Source: Adineta ricciae (lineage: Eukaryota > Rotifera > Eurotatoria > Adinetida > Adinetidae). Taken from it: DNA of 64,000 nucleotides. Below, in pieces: positions 1-11,738 of this stretch. The notes beneath the pieces are model-generated. The model was not told the origin of the DNA. It made no database searches and saw only the letters and a list, made by a program, of their open reading frames with translations. The position numbers were made by a program, and so were the translations under genes. Positions within the stretch are counted from its first letter, which is position 1; each line of letters begins with the position of its first letter. The stretch spans positions 1 to 64,000 of the forward strand of contig CAJNOJ010000058.1 of NCBI GenBank assembly GCA_905250025.1. Direction: 5' to 3'.

Positions 1-2187
1 CACAAAGTGAGCCGCGCTCTTGATTATATGATGATAGAAATATAGGTTGATCGTCATGAGATTCTCAGTGTGCTACATGTGAGACTATCGTCTTCGAGTC
101 AGGACTTTGAATGGCAGCGAGCTGCGCATTTCCGAATCGAAAATCACAGAAAGTGATTCGTGTGAAAATGTGCATCAGCAGAGATCAGTTTCAACATGAG
201 AGAGAAAAAAGGAGGAGATAGGAGAAAATTCTTTTTCTTTTTGAATATGTCTCAACATGTACTACACATGCATTTCACAAAGATTAGCGAAATACAGTAT
301 AAGAAGGAAAGGCGTAGAATTTTTAACATAAGCACATCATTCTCTACCTATGTGGTCTCAGTTAAGTGTTAGCTTGAAACTAACTACTGTTCCGTATGCA
401 CATAATATCATCGTTATTCCTCATGTTTATTAGTAATTGCCTGGCAATTTGCGAGAGTACCTAGAACGTCAAATATGATGCAATGTAGATTGCTAGCCAG
501 ACCCGATACATACAGCACCGCTACTGCTTACCTTCAATCTGTGATATCAAACGTGCCAGGTTACATCGGAAAAAGGCAGAGCGACATTAAATATCAAGTT
601 GGACAGTTGCAATACCACTCATTCCTACCTCTTACATGCCCTTAAAATTCAATAATCTTCAATCAGGAGCTCTAGAATATTTCATCTTCCAACTTTGGTA
701 GCTAATATTTTCATACGATCTTCATCGAAAGTTTCAGAACATTCTAGAAATCATTATTAGGTACATGTAATTCTGGACTTCAAGAAGCCTCGAGAATTTT
801 TCGTGTCTATCCTTTGACTTGGCATAGAAATGCGCGCGCATACACACACAGAACATTATGTATGTAGATGCTTCATCCTTATTTGTTGTTTCGTACAATA
901 AAGAACATAGTCTTTTGCAGAGAACACAGAAGAAACAAGGAAATGCGAAAAGACACAGCTTCACAAAGATAGTAAGAACATTAGTATCGTAAGATTATCA
1001 CGCAAGGATCATAATTCTCTTCAATGGTAATATTATAATTGCTTTGGTTATCGAAGGACTCTAAGTTCAGTTGTTTACACCTCGCAAGCCGATAAGGACG
1101 ATCGATAGACATATTTTTTCTGGGCAAAATAACTATCTGTGACGAACAATGGATGCAGGGGTGATAAGCACACGTCTGCTAAGACGTGCCACATCGATAG
1201 CAACCAAACAATCGAAGTTTAGTATCGATCTACATAATTCCAGAAACACATGAACATCGTCTGCCCTCGCTTTCGCCTCCTTTCTCGCTCATCTTCATTC
1301 GTACTCTTACCTTCATTTACACAAATATTCATAGTCATACTCTTATACTCTCATTCAGTCCCAATCCCCCTCATCCAGGAATGTTGCAGTTTGCAGCAAC
1401 TTCTGAACCTTCAGAAACAATTGCATAAGTGTTAACAAGTTCAATGAAGCATATCGGGATGACACGACATCTTGAAAAAATTTCGATTCCATCGCAAAAA
1501 TAGCTTCGTAGAACAGTTTTTTCAATTGCCAATGTGCATCAATTCGTCAGAAATACTTTTGGGCAGTTCAATGAGGATTAGGCAATTCGTTCAAAAAGCG
1601 CTCATATGAGTGCTTGCTAAAAAGGATCCAGATTACTCGTTCAATACCAACCCATGAAACTAATTAACCATATGCTTTTCGATCCCTGGCTTAATTGATC
1701 TATGGAATTTTGTTTTCTAATTCGTTCATTTCGTGAGTCAAATACATTTTCAATAAATGATCCGTGAACCATAACCTTTCATCACTGAACCTTCACGTTT
1801 GCTGTTTCGTCTTCCGTTTTTCCAGCTTAGACCTTGACGATGGCACAAACATGCAAACTTTTAATTTTATTATAAGCGAACTGAGCACCCTCTGACCGTG
1901 CAGATTCTAAAGGAACCATTTGGAATGAACACTGAGCCATTCAAGAGATATCGGAATATAAAATATAAAATTACCCACACATAGGCATAGACGAAAATGT
2001 GCAATATAGATGCATCCAGATGCAAAAATGAAAACTGAAAATAAAGGAAAAAGACAGAGAGGAAGTGTCCTCTTAGTTACAGCGAGCAAACACAGAGGAC
2101 AGGCAAGAATTTTCCATTATGCTAGAGAATAAAGCAAAAGCTTAAGCAGAGTTCATATATCAACCCCCACTCCATACAGTTCGAAGT
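1..2187. other. Gene-poor stretch, no supported gene
   Basis: Only short, low-quality open frames occur on either strand and none shows a domain, signal peptide or consistent splice sites. I saw no repeat shared with the rest of the window. It may hold the regulatory flank of a gene outside the window. Confidence 0.5.
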
Positions 2188-2753
2188 CTAATCTGATACG
2201 CTAATTGCAGTGAGAGCTTCTCGTCGAGGTGCTACCTCCTTGACCCTGTCAATGATGAATGTTTTTCTAAAATTTTCGAACGCTTTGCTTTGTTCCATTA
2301 ATTGATGTTTCATGTTCATAATCTGTTCTTTTATCTCCCAATCAGTATCTTGGCTTATTGATGTAATTGGCATTTTGTGTTTAGTTCCTTCATTATCCCG
2401 GGCCTGTACCTTTTTAGATACAGCCCCTACAATCCATACTGCTCCATACTTTTGTAGTCCTCAGATTGCGACAAAACACGCAAACTGCTGTTTATTGTTC
2501 ATCACTCGTCTTTCAGACAAAAGAAAAAGAATGCCATCTTGCATTTATTCATGCTTTTAAACTAGGAAAGAAAATTATTACATAGATTTCATACATCCAT
2601 GACTAATTTCGAATGTGAAACGATTGTATCTGTTTCGGAATCATACTTTCGAAGGCAAAGTTCTTTGGCATGTAAATGATCTGGAACACTCTCCATCGAA
2701 GGAGATTCTTGTGTTGGGTGGTTGTTTTGTTCTAAAACTGACATTCGTCTCAT
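2188..2753 (-). other. Two short coding-like fragments, unassigned
   Basis: Two minus-strand open frames lie just downstream of the methyltransferase gene: about 54 codons (ATG at 2753, stop at 2589) and about 60 codons (2373-2188). The second is rich in E, K, Q and M and could form a short amphipathic helix. I recognise no family. They could be small exons of an unseen gene, remnants, or chance. Confidence 0.2.
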
Positions 2754-2798
2754 TGCATATTTTCGTATTCCTGATGTGAATGGAGCTGAAGGCAACAA

Positions 2799-3827
2799 TC
2801 AACAAAACACCCTCAGTAGAGTCCACTCCACACATGCCTTATCGCCAGGATTAACTTCATGATAGAGAATTCGATAGCCGTTTCTCCACAATTGTTTGAA
2901 CATTGTTTGATGCAGTGTTGCATGATAAATGTCCCGGTTCCACCAATGCGACTCGAAAGATATTTGATACGGCAGGGTAAGCCCTCGTGGTGAGTTAAAT
3001 ATATCAGCAAATATGGCATATTCACCTCCTTCAATGTCCATTTTGAGCACATGCACATGAGTATGATTGTTTTCGCTAGTTATTTGACTGAAACTTTTGA
3101 ATTCATGATCACTGATGTTTATCTTTTCTTCTATGGTAGCATAAGGAAATAAGTACTGCTGTAGATTTGTCTTCATTCCCATGCATGTTTTGTGAAATGT
3201 ATGGTGTTTGATCGGATCCTTTGGCGGAGAACTAGTGCAATCATAAGTGTGGATCTCGCACGACGTTCTTCTTGACAAGGATTCTTCGAACTCGAAATTG
3301 TTATTTGAGCCCAAACTATACACAATGCATTTAGTGGAAGATGCAACACTCGACAGTCCGCACAAGACTTTGCCGACTCCTAATGACTTTCCATAGCGTA
3401 CTAAACCGTGCTTCTTCCAGCAAGGTAAATGATTCGTTCTTGGATAAATCATATCGACAATATATTCTTCAGTGATGTTGGGTGAAGGTGCAACTTTCGC
3501 AAGAATGTCATGTACAGTTTGCAATTCTGTTTCAAACCATTTGTGCCACACATGTTCCATATAAAACACTGTCTGTCGATCATAATTCGCTAAAAATGGG
3601 TTCGAAGAACACCACCGAAGTCCTGGTGATAGTGGAGTGTATAAATAATCGGACATGTTCACTGATGCACGTGAAGCTTGTTTGTAATGCCCGTAATCCA
3701 AAATCATCCATTGTACATGCTCGCTGATGAACGAAGTATAAACCGTTACGATGATAAACGTATAGATAATCATAAATGAGGCAAACAAGATTATAGGTCT
3801 TCGTTTGCGTGAGATTTGCGATCTCAT
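2799..3827 (-). CDS. Type II membrane FkbM/METTL24-like methyltransferase
   Basis: Single-exon gene of about 342 codons. I start it at the ATG at 3827; the frame is open further upstream but only from a TTG codon. A basic N terminus (MRSQISRKRR) and a hydrophobic stretch at roughly residues 11-32 look like a signal anchor, so the body probably faces the Golgi or ER lumen or the cell exterior. Near residue 255 the motif KMDIEGGEYAIF matches the SAM-methyltransferase core of the Methyltransf_21 (FkbM) and METTL24-like families. Paired cysteines before it suggest disulfides. The family puts methyl groups on sugars or other small acceptors; the substrate here is unknown. METTL24-like is my best guess. 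Confidence 0.75.
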   Translation of the reverse strand: MRSQISRKRRPIILFASFMIIYTFIIVTVYTSFISEHVQWMILDYGHYKQASRASVNMSDYLYTPLSPGLRWCSSNPFLANYDRQTVFYMEHVWHKWFETELQTVHDILAKVAPSPNITEEYIVDMIYPRTNHLPCWKKHGLVRYGKSLGVGKVLCGLSSVASSTKCIVYSLGSNNNFEFEESLSRRTSCEIHTYDCTSSPPKDPIKHHTFHKTCMGMKTNLQQYLFPYATIEEKINISDHEFKSFSQITSENNHTHVHVLKMDIEGGEYAIFADIFNSPRGLTLPYQISFESHWWNRDIYHATLHQTMFKQLWRNGYRILYHEVNPGDKACVEWTLLRVFC

Positions 3828-6047
3828 AGTGTACGTGTTGCAACCTATCAAGTAACTTTGGAAAGTTGTCGTGTTATCTATAATGAATATAAATTCGTAA
3901 TAGTCGAACGTATTGGGTGTGGGCAAAGGTTAATGCGAGCGTGGTAGTCGCGGAAAGGATTCTACTCAGATTTACATTTATATGCACATCCCATATTTTT
4001 CAATCCTCTATTAGTGCCATACTCATGAGAGAAACTCAACCTTTAACCATGACATATGTGTGTTTAACAAAACTATCAAGACACTGAAAATAGTTTCAGC
4101 AGAATAATAAACCGTCGAAAAGGGTTTATAACTGATATACCAGCGGGTTGGTTTTCTCTAGATCAACCCTGTTTGTCTTGATTAGTCCAACAGACCTTCC
4201 ACTATAGGGTTTTCCAACACCTATGAGAAACGCATGATTTTGGGCTTCATTCGTTTGATCAACGTACAAAGGGTTGATCAAGAGAGACTCAGATCGTCGT
4301 TATATCAGTTTGTAATGGAAGTCGAACCCATTGATGTGAAACTAGCGCGAACAAACGATGTATTAGCCAAACAAAATTGACTGAATAATGTAGTGTGGAA
4401 ATCGTTAACACGATTCGAATCCTAAACCTTCTTCGAATTTTAAACTTCTAAATCTAGAATTCGAAGCTTCGAGTTTTCGACTATTACATGTATGCCTGTT
4501 TCGACAATCAATGAGCATGCTAACTCAGATTCTCGATTACATTTGATACTTGAACTGACGCAAGAAGATTGGGGGAAAAGAATATTGTCTTATCCCAAAA
4601 CCTTATTCTAGAGATTCTAAAAGATCCTATCACCCCAGATCGGTTTTATTGCAATACGCTAGTAGGTCGTTTCCAATACAAAGTAGTCTGTTAGATTATT
4701 TTTCGTTCCTAGTGTTTGAATTATGAGCAAATATTATTGATCTATGCACTAGCATTAAATTGATTTTTACACTTACTTGTGATACTAATGCATTACTATG
4801 CCAGAGAATGCTTTCACAAAATATTCTAAACTAAATGATTTGGTCTGCATAGAACAGTGATATGTGAAATTTCATACTAAAAGATACATTTCATCATATA
4901 TTAAGTTTATAACTTATTATATTTCAAATTGAATTTTAGAAAAGAAATTAGCTTCCTCGCATCTGAAAAGCAGTGGGGTTACGGATATAAGAATATAATG
5001 CTTTCCATTAGACAAGGGCAACTTCTTAACACTTATTTAAGCGTATAGACCTAGCGAATATGCGATACTTAACGCTTGAAATGCTATGATTTCTTAATGA
5101 TAATCGACTAAATAGAATTGCATATTACTAATCCACTACCTTCCAGTCTATTCAATCTAGACAATCCGTGTGTATTTGCTTTGTATCTTTACTATAGCTG
5201 TATGGCTGCACTCAAGGTATCAAAAACGTTAAGCAAGCATGGACAAATAGACGAGAACAAAAAGAGATGAGATATAATATCACCCATGACTTAGGGTCAG
5301 GGTACAAATAGGGATATTCGAAATGCTTTTTCAATCGAACCAGATCCTACCGAGACCCACCGCGCACCCTCATCCTCATCGAGAGAGATCCCTACTGATA
5401 CTCACGCCTCACGTCTAAAATGATAAATACTAGGATTTTAAAAACCTTACTAACAGTTTTAATATTTCAAAGCCTCAGTACTCCCTTATTTCTCTCAAAA
5501 TTTAGTTTGAAATACAATAGATATTGTATGTATGTACATGATTAACAACCCATAGTATATCTCCATCCAATTTCTTTAGATAAGAAACGAGTGTACACTA
5601 TGCATATCATTAAAAAGAGTGAACCTGCTACGCTGAAAATAGTGCCTAAAATAAATTGTCTGTCACCGTTATGGGATTTTTTGTTTTCTATATGCGTATC
5701 GCAAATCTATTCCTAGTTCAGATAGTGCTCCAGGTTATTATGGCACTGTCGGCTCCGGCCAGAATCCGGCGGCAAGGAACTTGCTGGAATCGGCGAAAGC
5801 TGTGCCAGAATCGAGAAGAGCTGTACCGGAACCGACTCAGATTTCAACCAATCCAGTCGCCGGAATGACCGACTTGGGTGCTGTCACATCAACCGTACAG
5901 TGCGAAGTCTCCATAACCCTTTCTGGTCGGCTCGCAGAAGACAACAAGAAAGAAATGTTAATACTGCATATTCTGCATCTTTTATATATGGATGCTACCA
6001 TATTTCATCCGCAAGTTCAAAGAACTAACACAGAGCTGTTTGTCAAC
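3828..6047. other. Intergenic region, mostly featureless
   Basis: No supported gene. A weak inverted repeat around a TTGATCAACCCT-type core lies at about 4150-4180 and 4262-4295. Overlapping short frames at 5656-6077 start in a slightly more GC-rich patch containing repeated AATCCGGC/AATCGGC-like units, which resembles eroded repeat more than a gene. Confidence 0.45.
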
Positions 6048-6904
6048 ATGTTGCCATTTGGCAACATCTGGCCGTAAGGGTACAAAAAAATTTAAAAAGC
6101 CAGTTATTTTTTTTCATAGATGGGCAATAGTTTGGTGATAGTTCTATTCTATATAGTCAAAATAAAGCATACTTAGCTCATATATCTATCTTGTGGAGCG
6201 TTATGATGAAGTAGATCTCAATAATGTCAGAAAACTGATCAAAATGTCATAAATTTCAACAATTCCACTATAAATCATTATCTATTTAGGGAGATTCTAA
6301 TATTATTCAAAACGCATCAGAGTATCTTTACGTAGTCCATCATGCAACATTAAAAATCGTGTGAAAAATTAATCAACAAACGAGTATTTATAGTGGAATT
6401 GTTGAAATTTATGACATTTTGATCAGTTTTCTGACATTATTGAGATTTACTTCATCATAACGCTCCATAAGATAGATATATGAGCTAAGTATGCTTTATT
6501 TTGACAATATAGAATAGAACTGTCACCAACTCAGGTCAACAAATCCGATGCTGGATCCGATCGGATCTTACCGGATCCGACTAGAAAAATCCCGTCGGTT
6601 GTTGCAAATTTTATGAGCGATCTTTCTAGCTATATTCTATGATGACCCTTAGAAAATCCAGGAAATCCATGTTTCGGATCCGACGAGGGATCCGAGACCG
6701 TCGGAATCCAATGCGATTCCGTCACCAGGATTTCATCGGATCCGTCGAATTCCTGTAGGATCTGATAAAATTCTGTATTGGATCCGATGGGATCCGAGTA
6801 TGGGGTTGTTCGATCTGGGAAACTATTGCCCATCTATGAAAAAAATAACTGGCTTTTTTAATTTTTTTCTACCCTTACGGCCAGATGTTGCCAAATGGCA
6901 ACAT
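6048..6904. mobile_element. Long inverted-repeat (foldback/MITE-like) element
   Basis: The two ends are inverted copies. The left end opens with the 20-base near-palindrome ATGTTGCCATTTGGCAACAT followed by CTGGCCGTAAGGGTA; the right end is its reverse complement at 6866-6904. Left arm 6131-6276 pairs with right arm 6388-6530, leaving about 110 bases of loop. Together the arms run to more than 200 bases with high identity. No transposase frame lies inside, so it is non-autonomous. The right arm is interrupted at 6530-6819 by another element. A clear target-site duplication is not evident. Confidence 0.8.
6530..6819. mobile_element. GGATCCGA-rich MITE inserted in the right arm
   Basis: This segment breaks the right arm of the surrounding inverted-repeat element, so it arrived later. 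It is packed with GGATCCGA-type octamers. Its ends form short terminal inverted repeats: CAGGTCAACAAATCC on the left and the complement of CAGATCGAACAACCCC on the right. A shorter copy of the same sequence lies near the other end of the window (63038-63225). It has no coding capacity, so any mobility would depend on a transposase in trans. Confidence 0.75.
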
Positions 6905-7132
6905 ACTCAAATTTTGTTATTCGAAAATCCTAATTAATCCATAATATATTCTTAACAGATAATAGGGTTAGAGGCGAAAATTAAGCGCTAGTCACTTCTC
7001 ATGCACAATGCTTGAATAAGCGATAAGAAGATCTTTTTCATTCGGGAGCTCTTTTGGACGTTTCGGGAGAATTGATTCCATTCGCCAACAGAAGATTACT
7101 TCTCTCTAGCAAACACATATTTGTGCCATAGC

Positions 7133-7890
7133 TGTCATAATATCATTACGCTGGGTATCCAGAGCTGAACGTCTCGATACCCACGAGGATAACCAAATTG
7201 ACTTCGTCTGCTGATCTGGTTACCCGTTACCGGATACCCAAAGTGTATCTTTTGAGATGTGAGGAATTTGAGTGAATTTGGTCGCACTATCTCGCGACCA
7301 CAAATCAAAACTACATACTTCTGAACCAGCTTGGTGGTATAGGTATGAGGAAAAACCCGATCTGTAGGCAAAGCACAACATGAGGGTGTGGGGAAAGGTG
7401 TGGTGAGTAGGCAAAGCACAACATGAGGGTGTGGGGAAAGGTGTGGTGAGTAGGCAAAGCACAACATGAGGACGCTCGGAAAAGCTTGGTATCTGGACGA
7501 AAGCCTTTTAGAATTTTAACTCCAACAACTGATACCTCGACGAGGGCTTCGTATACTCATCAACTCTACCTCAGCAAGTTAGGCGTACAGTACCGAATTA
7601 CATTCTCTTCTAGATTCTTATATCTCTTACTGTCTCTGATATCATTGAGTGTTTCCATTAGACTCCGGTATTGAACAGCAACTTCTTCAGAGGCTATTCG
7701 TCGATAGCCATCTCGTTACCCGTCGGGTATCGACCAAATTCACTCAAATTCCTCAGCTTCTACAGATATAGTCATGGGTATCCATCTCGTTACCCGTCGG
7801 GTATCGACCAAATTTACTCAAATTCCTCCGGATTCTTAATATACTGTTGTCGATTTTTAAACGGATACCCGGGGTAATGATATTATGACA
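7133..7890. mobile_element. Non-autonomous TIR element with internal repeats
   Basis: The ends are inverted repeats: TGTCATAATATCATTAC then GGGTATCC on the left, and the reverse complement with two differences on the right. Inside, a second inverted pair (CGACCAAATTCACTCAAATT type) lies at about 7258-7285 and 7728-7753. A direct repeat of the block containing CTCGTTACCCGTCGGGTATC occurs at about 7707-7754 and 7780-7827. A 43-bp tandem repeat lies in the left half. Short open frames here are by-products of the repeats. No transposase is visible. Confidence 0.75.
7365..7472 (+). repeat. 43-bp tandem repeat, about 2.5 copies
   Basis: Units start at 7365, 7408 and 7451 with TAGGCAAAGCACAACATGAG; the spacing is exactly 43 bases and the two full units are near-identical. 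Each carries a TGTGGGG/TGTGGTG stretch. Low divergence suggests recent expansion. It sits inside the TIR element. Confidence 0.9.
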
Positions 7891-8049
7891 TCACTCATTT
7901 GTGCTAAAATGTGTGTAGTTCCCTTTTCTGAAAGAAAGGGTTATACAGCGTTTAAATGCTGTGTTAAAAAGCTTAAAGTTTGTCTGTCCTATCCAATCAG
8001 AAATCAGCATTCCTAAAATCAATGAAATTGATCGATAGTTGCTAGAAAA

Positions 8050-8430
8050 TGATAACCGGTAGGGTAATCGAGGTCGGGGAACTTGAATCTGAGGTTAGTT
8101 TTAACTAATTGTTAACTATTAATTAACTATCTACCAACTAGACATAGATTATTAATATACAGGGTAAGGGTTGACCGAAGGGTAATCAGGGTCGAGGATC
8201 ACGAATCTGAGGTTAGTTTCTCGAAATTCCAATCAGCTAATTCGCTAATTAAGTAATGAAAATTTTCTTCGTTGTTGAGTAAGGGTTGGCCGAAGGGTAA
8301 TCGAGGTCGAGGATCACGAATCCGACGTTAGCGTTGCTTAATTAATTATTAGTTTTTCACTAACTAGCCACGACTTATTAACATCCATTGTCAGAGTAGA
8401 CCGAAGGCTTTCTGACGTCGGGAAATTCGA
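8050..8430 (+). repeat. Degenerate tandem array, period about 115 bases
   Basis: The block GGTAATCGAGGTCGAGGATC, with variants and a following GAATCTGAGGTTAG, recurs at about 8056, 8180 and 8295, with a weak fourth trace after 8390. AT-rich TTAACTAATTATTA spacers separate the blocks. There is no coding capacity. It looks like an old satellite or a repeat-rich element relic. Confidence 0.65.
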
Positions 8431-8991
8431 AGTTGAGGGCGAATTTTGTCTTATTCGCTTAGCTTGGGCTTGTTCCTTCCTCTTTACAAAGGAGATATTT
8501 TTCTTTATCTGTTCTAAAATCTTTTGTAGAAGATGGTGAGCTGAACGCTATTCACGGACGTCACGCGTACAAAGATAGTAGCTCAAGAACTTACACGAAA
8601 CGATCTAATGCATTGTACATAATGATGTTTCTAATTCAAGAAATCCGAAAAAGTGATATGAACTTAGTATCATTTTTGCTTTGTAGGCTACATACATCAT
8701 GTCTTTTTATGGGAATTTAGTAGAAGTAGTTCACAAAGTGATATACCCGTCAGTGGAATTCCATCTTAGTAATTACAGACGCGTAGACTGTAGAAACAGT
8801 CTTCTGAACACATGCAGCGCTATGAAAGATGTTCGTTTCGAAGCAAATCATACAATAAGAGTTTCTTATCTAGTTTCTTTTGGTAGTCGAATGAATAGAA
8901 GACCATGACTGTCGAAGCGACAATAAAAGAAAACCCAATGGTTCAGTTTGGAAGTTGATCAAAGGCGAAAGGAATAACAGAGACAGCATGG

Positions 8992-9665
8992 CAACGGCTA
9001 GCCGTGAGTGACCGACCGGAGGGAGGTCGACGAACGACTAGACGTTTGATTTGAAAATTACTTGGAAGATGAGATTTATCAGTGTCTCAACTAAAGTCAA
9101 TGGTTTTTGAACGACCATAATTGATGTGTTTTCGAGCTTCGAGGATAGGGATTGCACATTATCAGCGCTTGAAATTGAACAGAGCAATAGAATATGTACT
9201 GTACACTACACAGTTACGAAGGGTTTTAATAACTTCGATCCCAGATCGACTCAGTATCAACGAGCTACTTCTTTATATGGAAAAACTATGAAAACTGATC
9301 ATGTGCGTCAACGGCTAGCCGTGAGTGGCCGACCGAAGGGAGGTCGACGAACGACTAGCCGTTTAAATGCTAGATTAATCCTAAAGTGTACGCTTAGAAT
9401 AACCTTGCCAGGCTTCAGATAATTTTGAAAGGGATTTGACGAATGGATATTCCTCAATGAAAATATTCGACAAGGTATCATTTTGTTGACAGGAGAGAAA
9501 AGAATCGGATTATCGCTGGAAGACACAAGCGAATGTTCAAACTTTTCAAGTAGTCTACTGTACATCATCCGTCTATGAGTGACTTAGTAAAGCATTTATG
9601 AAAATAGAAAAACAGATGACAAAGGTCAATGGTTGGCCGCGAGTGGCCGTCTGACTAGCCATTGA
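8992..9665 (+). repeat. Three dispersed repeats at 317/318-base spacing
   Basis: A block of about 55 bases containing CAACGGCTAGCCGTGAGTG and GGAGGTCGACGAACGACTAG starts at 8992, recurs at 9309, and recurs shortened and diverged at 9627. The spacing is 317 then 318 bases. The sequence between blocks is only weakly similar, as in an old tandem satellite whose core is kept. The open frame crossing 9126-9422 has no recognisable domain. Confidence 0.6.
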
Positions 9666-9983
9666 GCGATGAATTTTTCAGTCAATATAGTTAGTGCTGG
9701 AGAATTATCCACTGACAAATGGCTAATCGGTCTGATTCCTAAAAAGACTTTTGCATCCTATTTATTCTAGTGTGTGGCATAGTGCCATGATTCAGTTGAG
9801 CACTAGTAGCAATCGAAGTGCGTTTTTTCTCTTTCGAAGTCTCTGAATGTGTTCAGCATTCGGAAAAGTCTTTCAGAAAAGGGTCAGCGAATCCAACGGA
9901 TGAGCGTTACTTGTTATTTATCGAATGGCATGAAAAACTATATCTCTTCGTTTTAAGAAAAAACTTATATTAACATCAGTAAC
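9666..9983. other. Short spacer, nothing recognised
   Basis: No supported gene, RNA or repeat in this 318-base stretch between the dispersed repeats and the solo element end. Confidence 0.4.
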
Positions 9984-10025
9984 ATGTTGCCAAATGGCAA
10001 CATCCGATCGTAAAGGGATAAAAAG
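9984..10025 (+). repeat. Solo terminal sequence of the 6048-6904 element family
   Basis: ATGTTGCCAAATGGCAACAT is followed by a diverged version of the CTGGCCGTAAGGGTA segment, as at the left end of the element at 6048. No partner end is visible nearby, so this is a solo end or eroded copy. Confidence 0.65.
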
Positions 10026-10201
10026 TGCATGGTTTACGTGTATTGATAGAAAAATAAAACGAGTTTATAATCAAACATGATTCTCTACTTGTTCATGTGT
10101 ATACATGAGTGTAAATAACGTTTAGTAAAAAATAAAACGCGATACAACGATTAATAAGATATAATAAATCGGGGTTGTTAGCCGAGGCCTATGCTATTAA
10201 A

Positions 10202-10552
10202 TTATAAAAGAAAAAAAAGTAATATACCTGCTAAAAAAGAGAAAAGGAAATATGAAAATTTACGTACGTATTTGGCATTGAAAGAATTCATATATATTGC
10301 AGAAGAAAAGAGAAAAAAATATACGCGCACGCATAGAATCATTTTGCCATAGCGACCGTATAGATCTATTGGAAGGAAAAAAGAGAGAAGTAAAGTACAC
10401 AAAAATTCAAGCACGTTCACTTTTTTTGAGTAAAGGGTTGCTATAGGTAGTATAGTAACAATGAGTATAGCTAAACACCGGATGACTGTTATAATATTCG
10501 AAGATTTTACGCTTTCTTTCATTTTATCTAGATCTGATAACATGGTCGACAT
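10202..10552 (-). CDS. Small hydrophobic membrane protein, possibly Pmp3-like
   Basis: Intronless frame of 116 codons from a true ATG at 10552. The first 20 residues are polar, followed by three or four hydrophobic stretches ending at the C terminus. A stretch near residues 28-68 (LAILIVTILPIATLYSKK, then FLCTLLLSFFLP) resembles the Pmp3/UPF0057 pattern of two hydrophobic helices with an ILP motif, and two clear members of that family are present near 48-50 kb. The resemblance is loose and the protein is twice the usual length, so this stays tentative. Confidence 0.35.
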   Translation of the reverse strand: MSTMLSDLDKMKESVKSSNIITVIRCLAILIVTILPIATLYSKKVNVLEFLCTLLLSFFLPIDLYGRYGKMILCVRVYFFLFSSAIYMNSFNAKYVRKFSYFLFSFLAGILLFFLL

Positions 10553-11616
10553 TTACGTGGCATGGTATAGCATCTTTCTGGTCTGAATAAGCCAAGAACT
10601 ATACGTAAAAAATACGTGGTTTTAATTCGTAAAAACTATAATATATTACCGAACAGTTATGCCATGGGAATTTTACTACGTATCAAAATGAACAATACGA
10701 TTTTATAAAAAGCAGGACAGAAAAATTTTTACTAAAAATAAAATTGTAGAAAGTAGACTGACATCTGTTGACCGATCATTTATGAAAGAGAATGGATTGA
10801 ATGTAGGTATCTCGCTATATCAACGTGCAAAACTCCGAGTTTACAGAATTCAATGAGCCTATCATTCTCATCTGTTTAGACTTCACAAGGTATTGTGGCA
10901 TTTATATTTTAACAATCGACTTCATAAACATCTCGCACATAGTTTATTGTCGAATATTCTCAACTTTCCTGACACATTATTACTTTTTTGCAAATTTTCT
11001 CACGACAAGTTCTTTTTATGATGTAGTTTTATTTGTATTGTCTGCGGCAGTATCACTTCAAATATCAGAAATCTCCTAGAAGCTTTAACGGCAAGTTTCA
11101 AGCATAAATTATGTAAGATGTACATAATCGAAGCAATGAGACTCGCTGCTGTTATTATTTTCTTCGATACGAATCTACGTCAATTCAACTTGGTTCAATA
11201 ATAATGTATTAGAAACAATCAGATTCACTAAGATAAAGTATTTAGCACATACACGAACGATCTGCGTTAATTTCTTTTTGCTGAGAAAATTAATTTTCAA
11301 TTAACTTACTTTTCCAAGCGAGAATTTGCTGATTGAAAGAAAGAAGCATAGCTCAGTGCTTGTCCTCTTCCGAAGCTCCCAATTCTGTGAATGTCTGTAA
11401 TGATCAGATTGAAAAACAAATAAGTCAAACGCCGAAAAGCTAAGTATATTACGAAACATATGTACAGATTATAATTTCATGTTCTTTCCATCAAAGTTTC
11501 AGAGTCTAAAGCAGCACTGAATAGAATATGAATAAGCGCGTCGGCGTCGTCGAGATATACCTATAGCAAATATTGCTTATTTCGTTCTAAAATTCTTTTC
11601 TTTGTCATTTTAATTG
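10553..11616. other. AT-rich intergenic stretch
   Basis: No supported gene. The open frame at 10825-11079 is low in complexity and lacks a recognisable domain or splice context. Confidence 0.45.
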
Positions 11617-11738
11617 GAATAATAGAAATGACAGTTATATCAGCGTATCAACCAAAGGTAGCGACTCTCTATGCTACAGAACAACAGTTGTTTAGTTCAA
11701 GAGTGACCACTCATCATTTGACGGATGGTTCAACTGTT
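11617..11738 (+). other. Orphan coding-like exon
   Basis: The stretch has an acceptor-like AATAG before it and a donor-like ACG/GTACAT after it. It encodes a soluble, protein-like sequence (QQLFSSRVTTHHLTDGSTV near its end). The frame runs on to a TAA at 11859-11861, directly before the glycosyltransferase ATG and in the same frame. It could be a 5' exon or upstream frame of that gene, a remnant of another gene, or chance. Confidence 0.25.

Noticed and set aside
4405-4430. GATTCGAATCC resembling a tRNA B box
   Set aside because: No A box 30-60 bases upstream and no acceptor stem.
5656-6077. Two overlapping plus-strand ORFs as a gene
   Set aside because: The frames share a repeat-like patch, have no domain, and the second runs into the end of an inverted-repeat element.
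7380-7460. TGTGGGG runs resembling a bdelloid-type telomere repeat
   Set aside because: They occur once or twice per 43-bp unit inside a TIR element, not as a pure short tandem array.
8990-9665. CRISPR-like array of regularly spaced repeats
   Set aside because: Only three diverged copies at about 317 bases, in a eukaryotic setting; spacing and copy number do not fit CRISPR.
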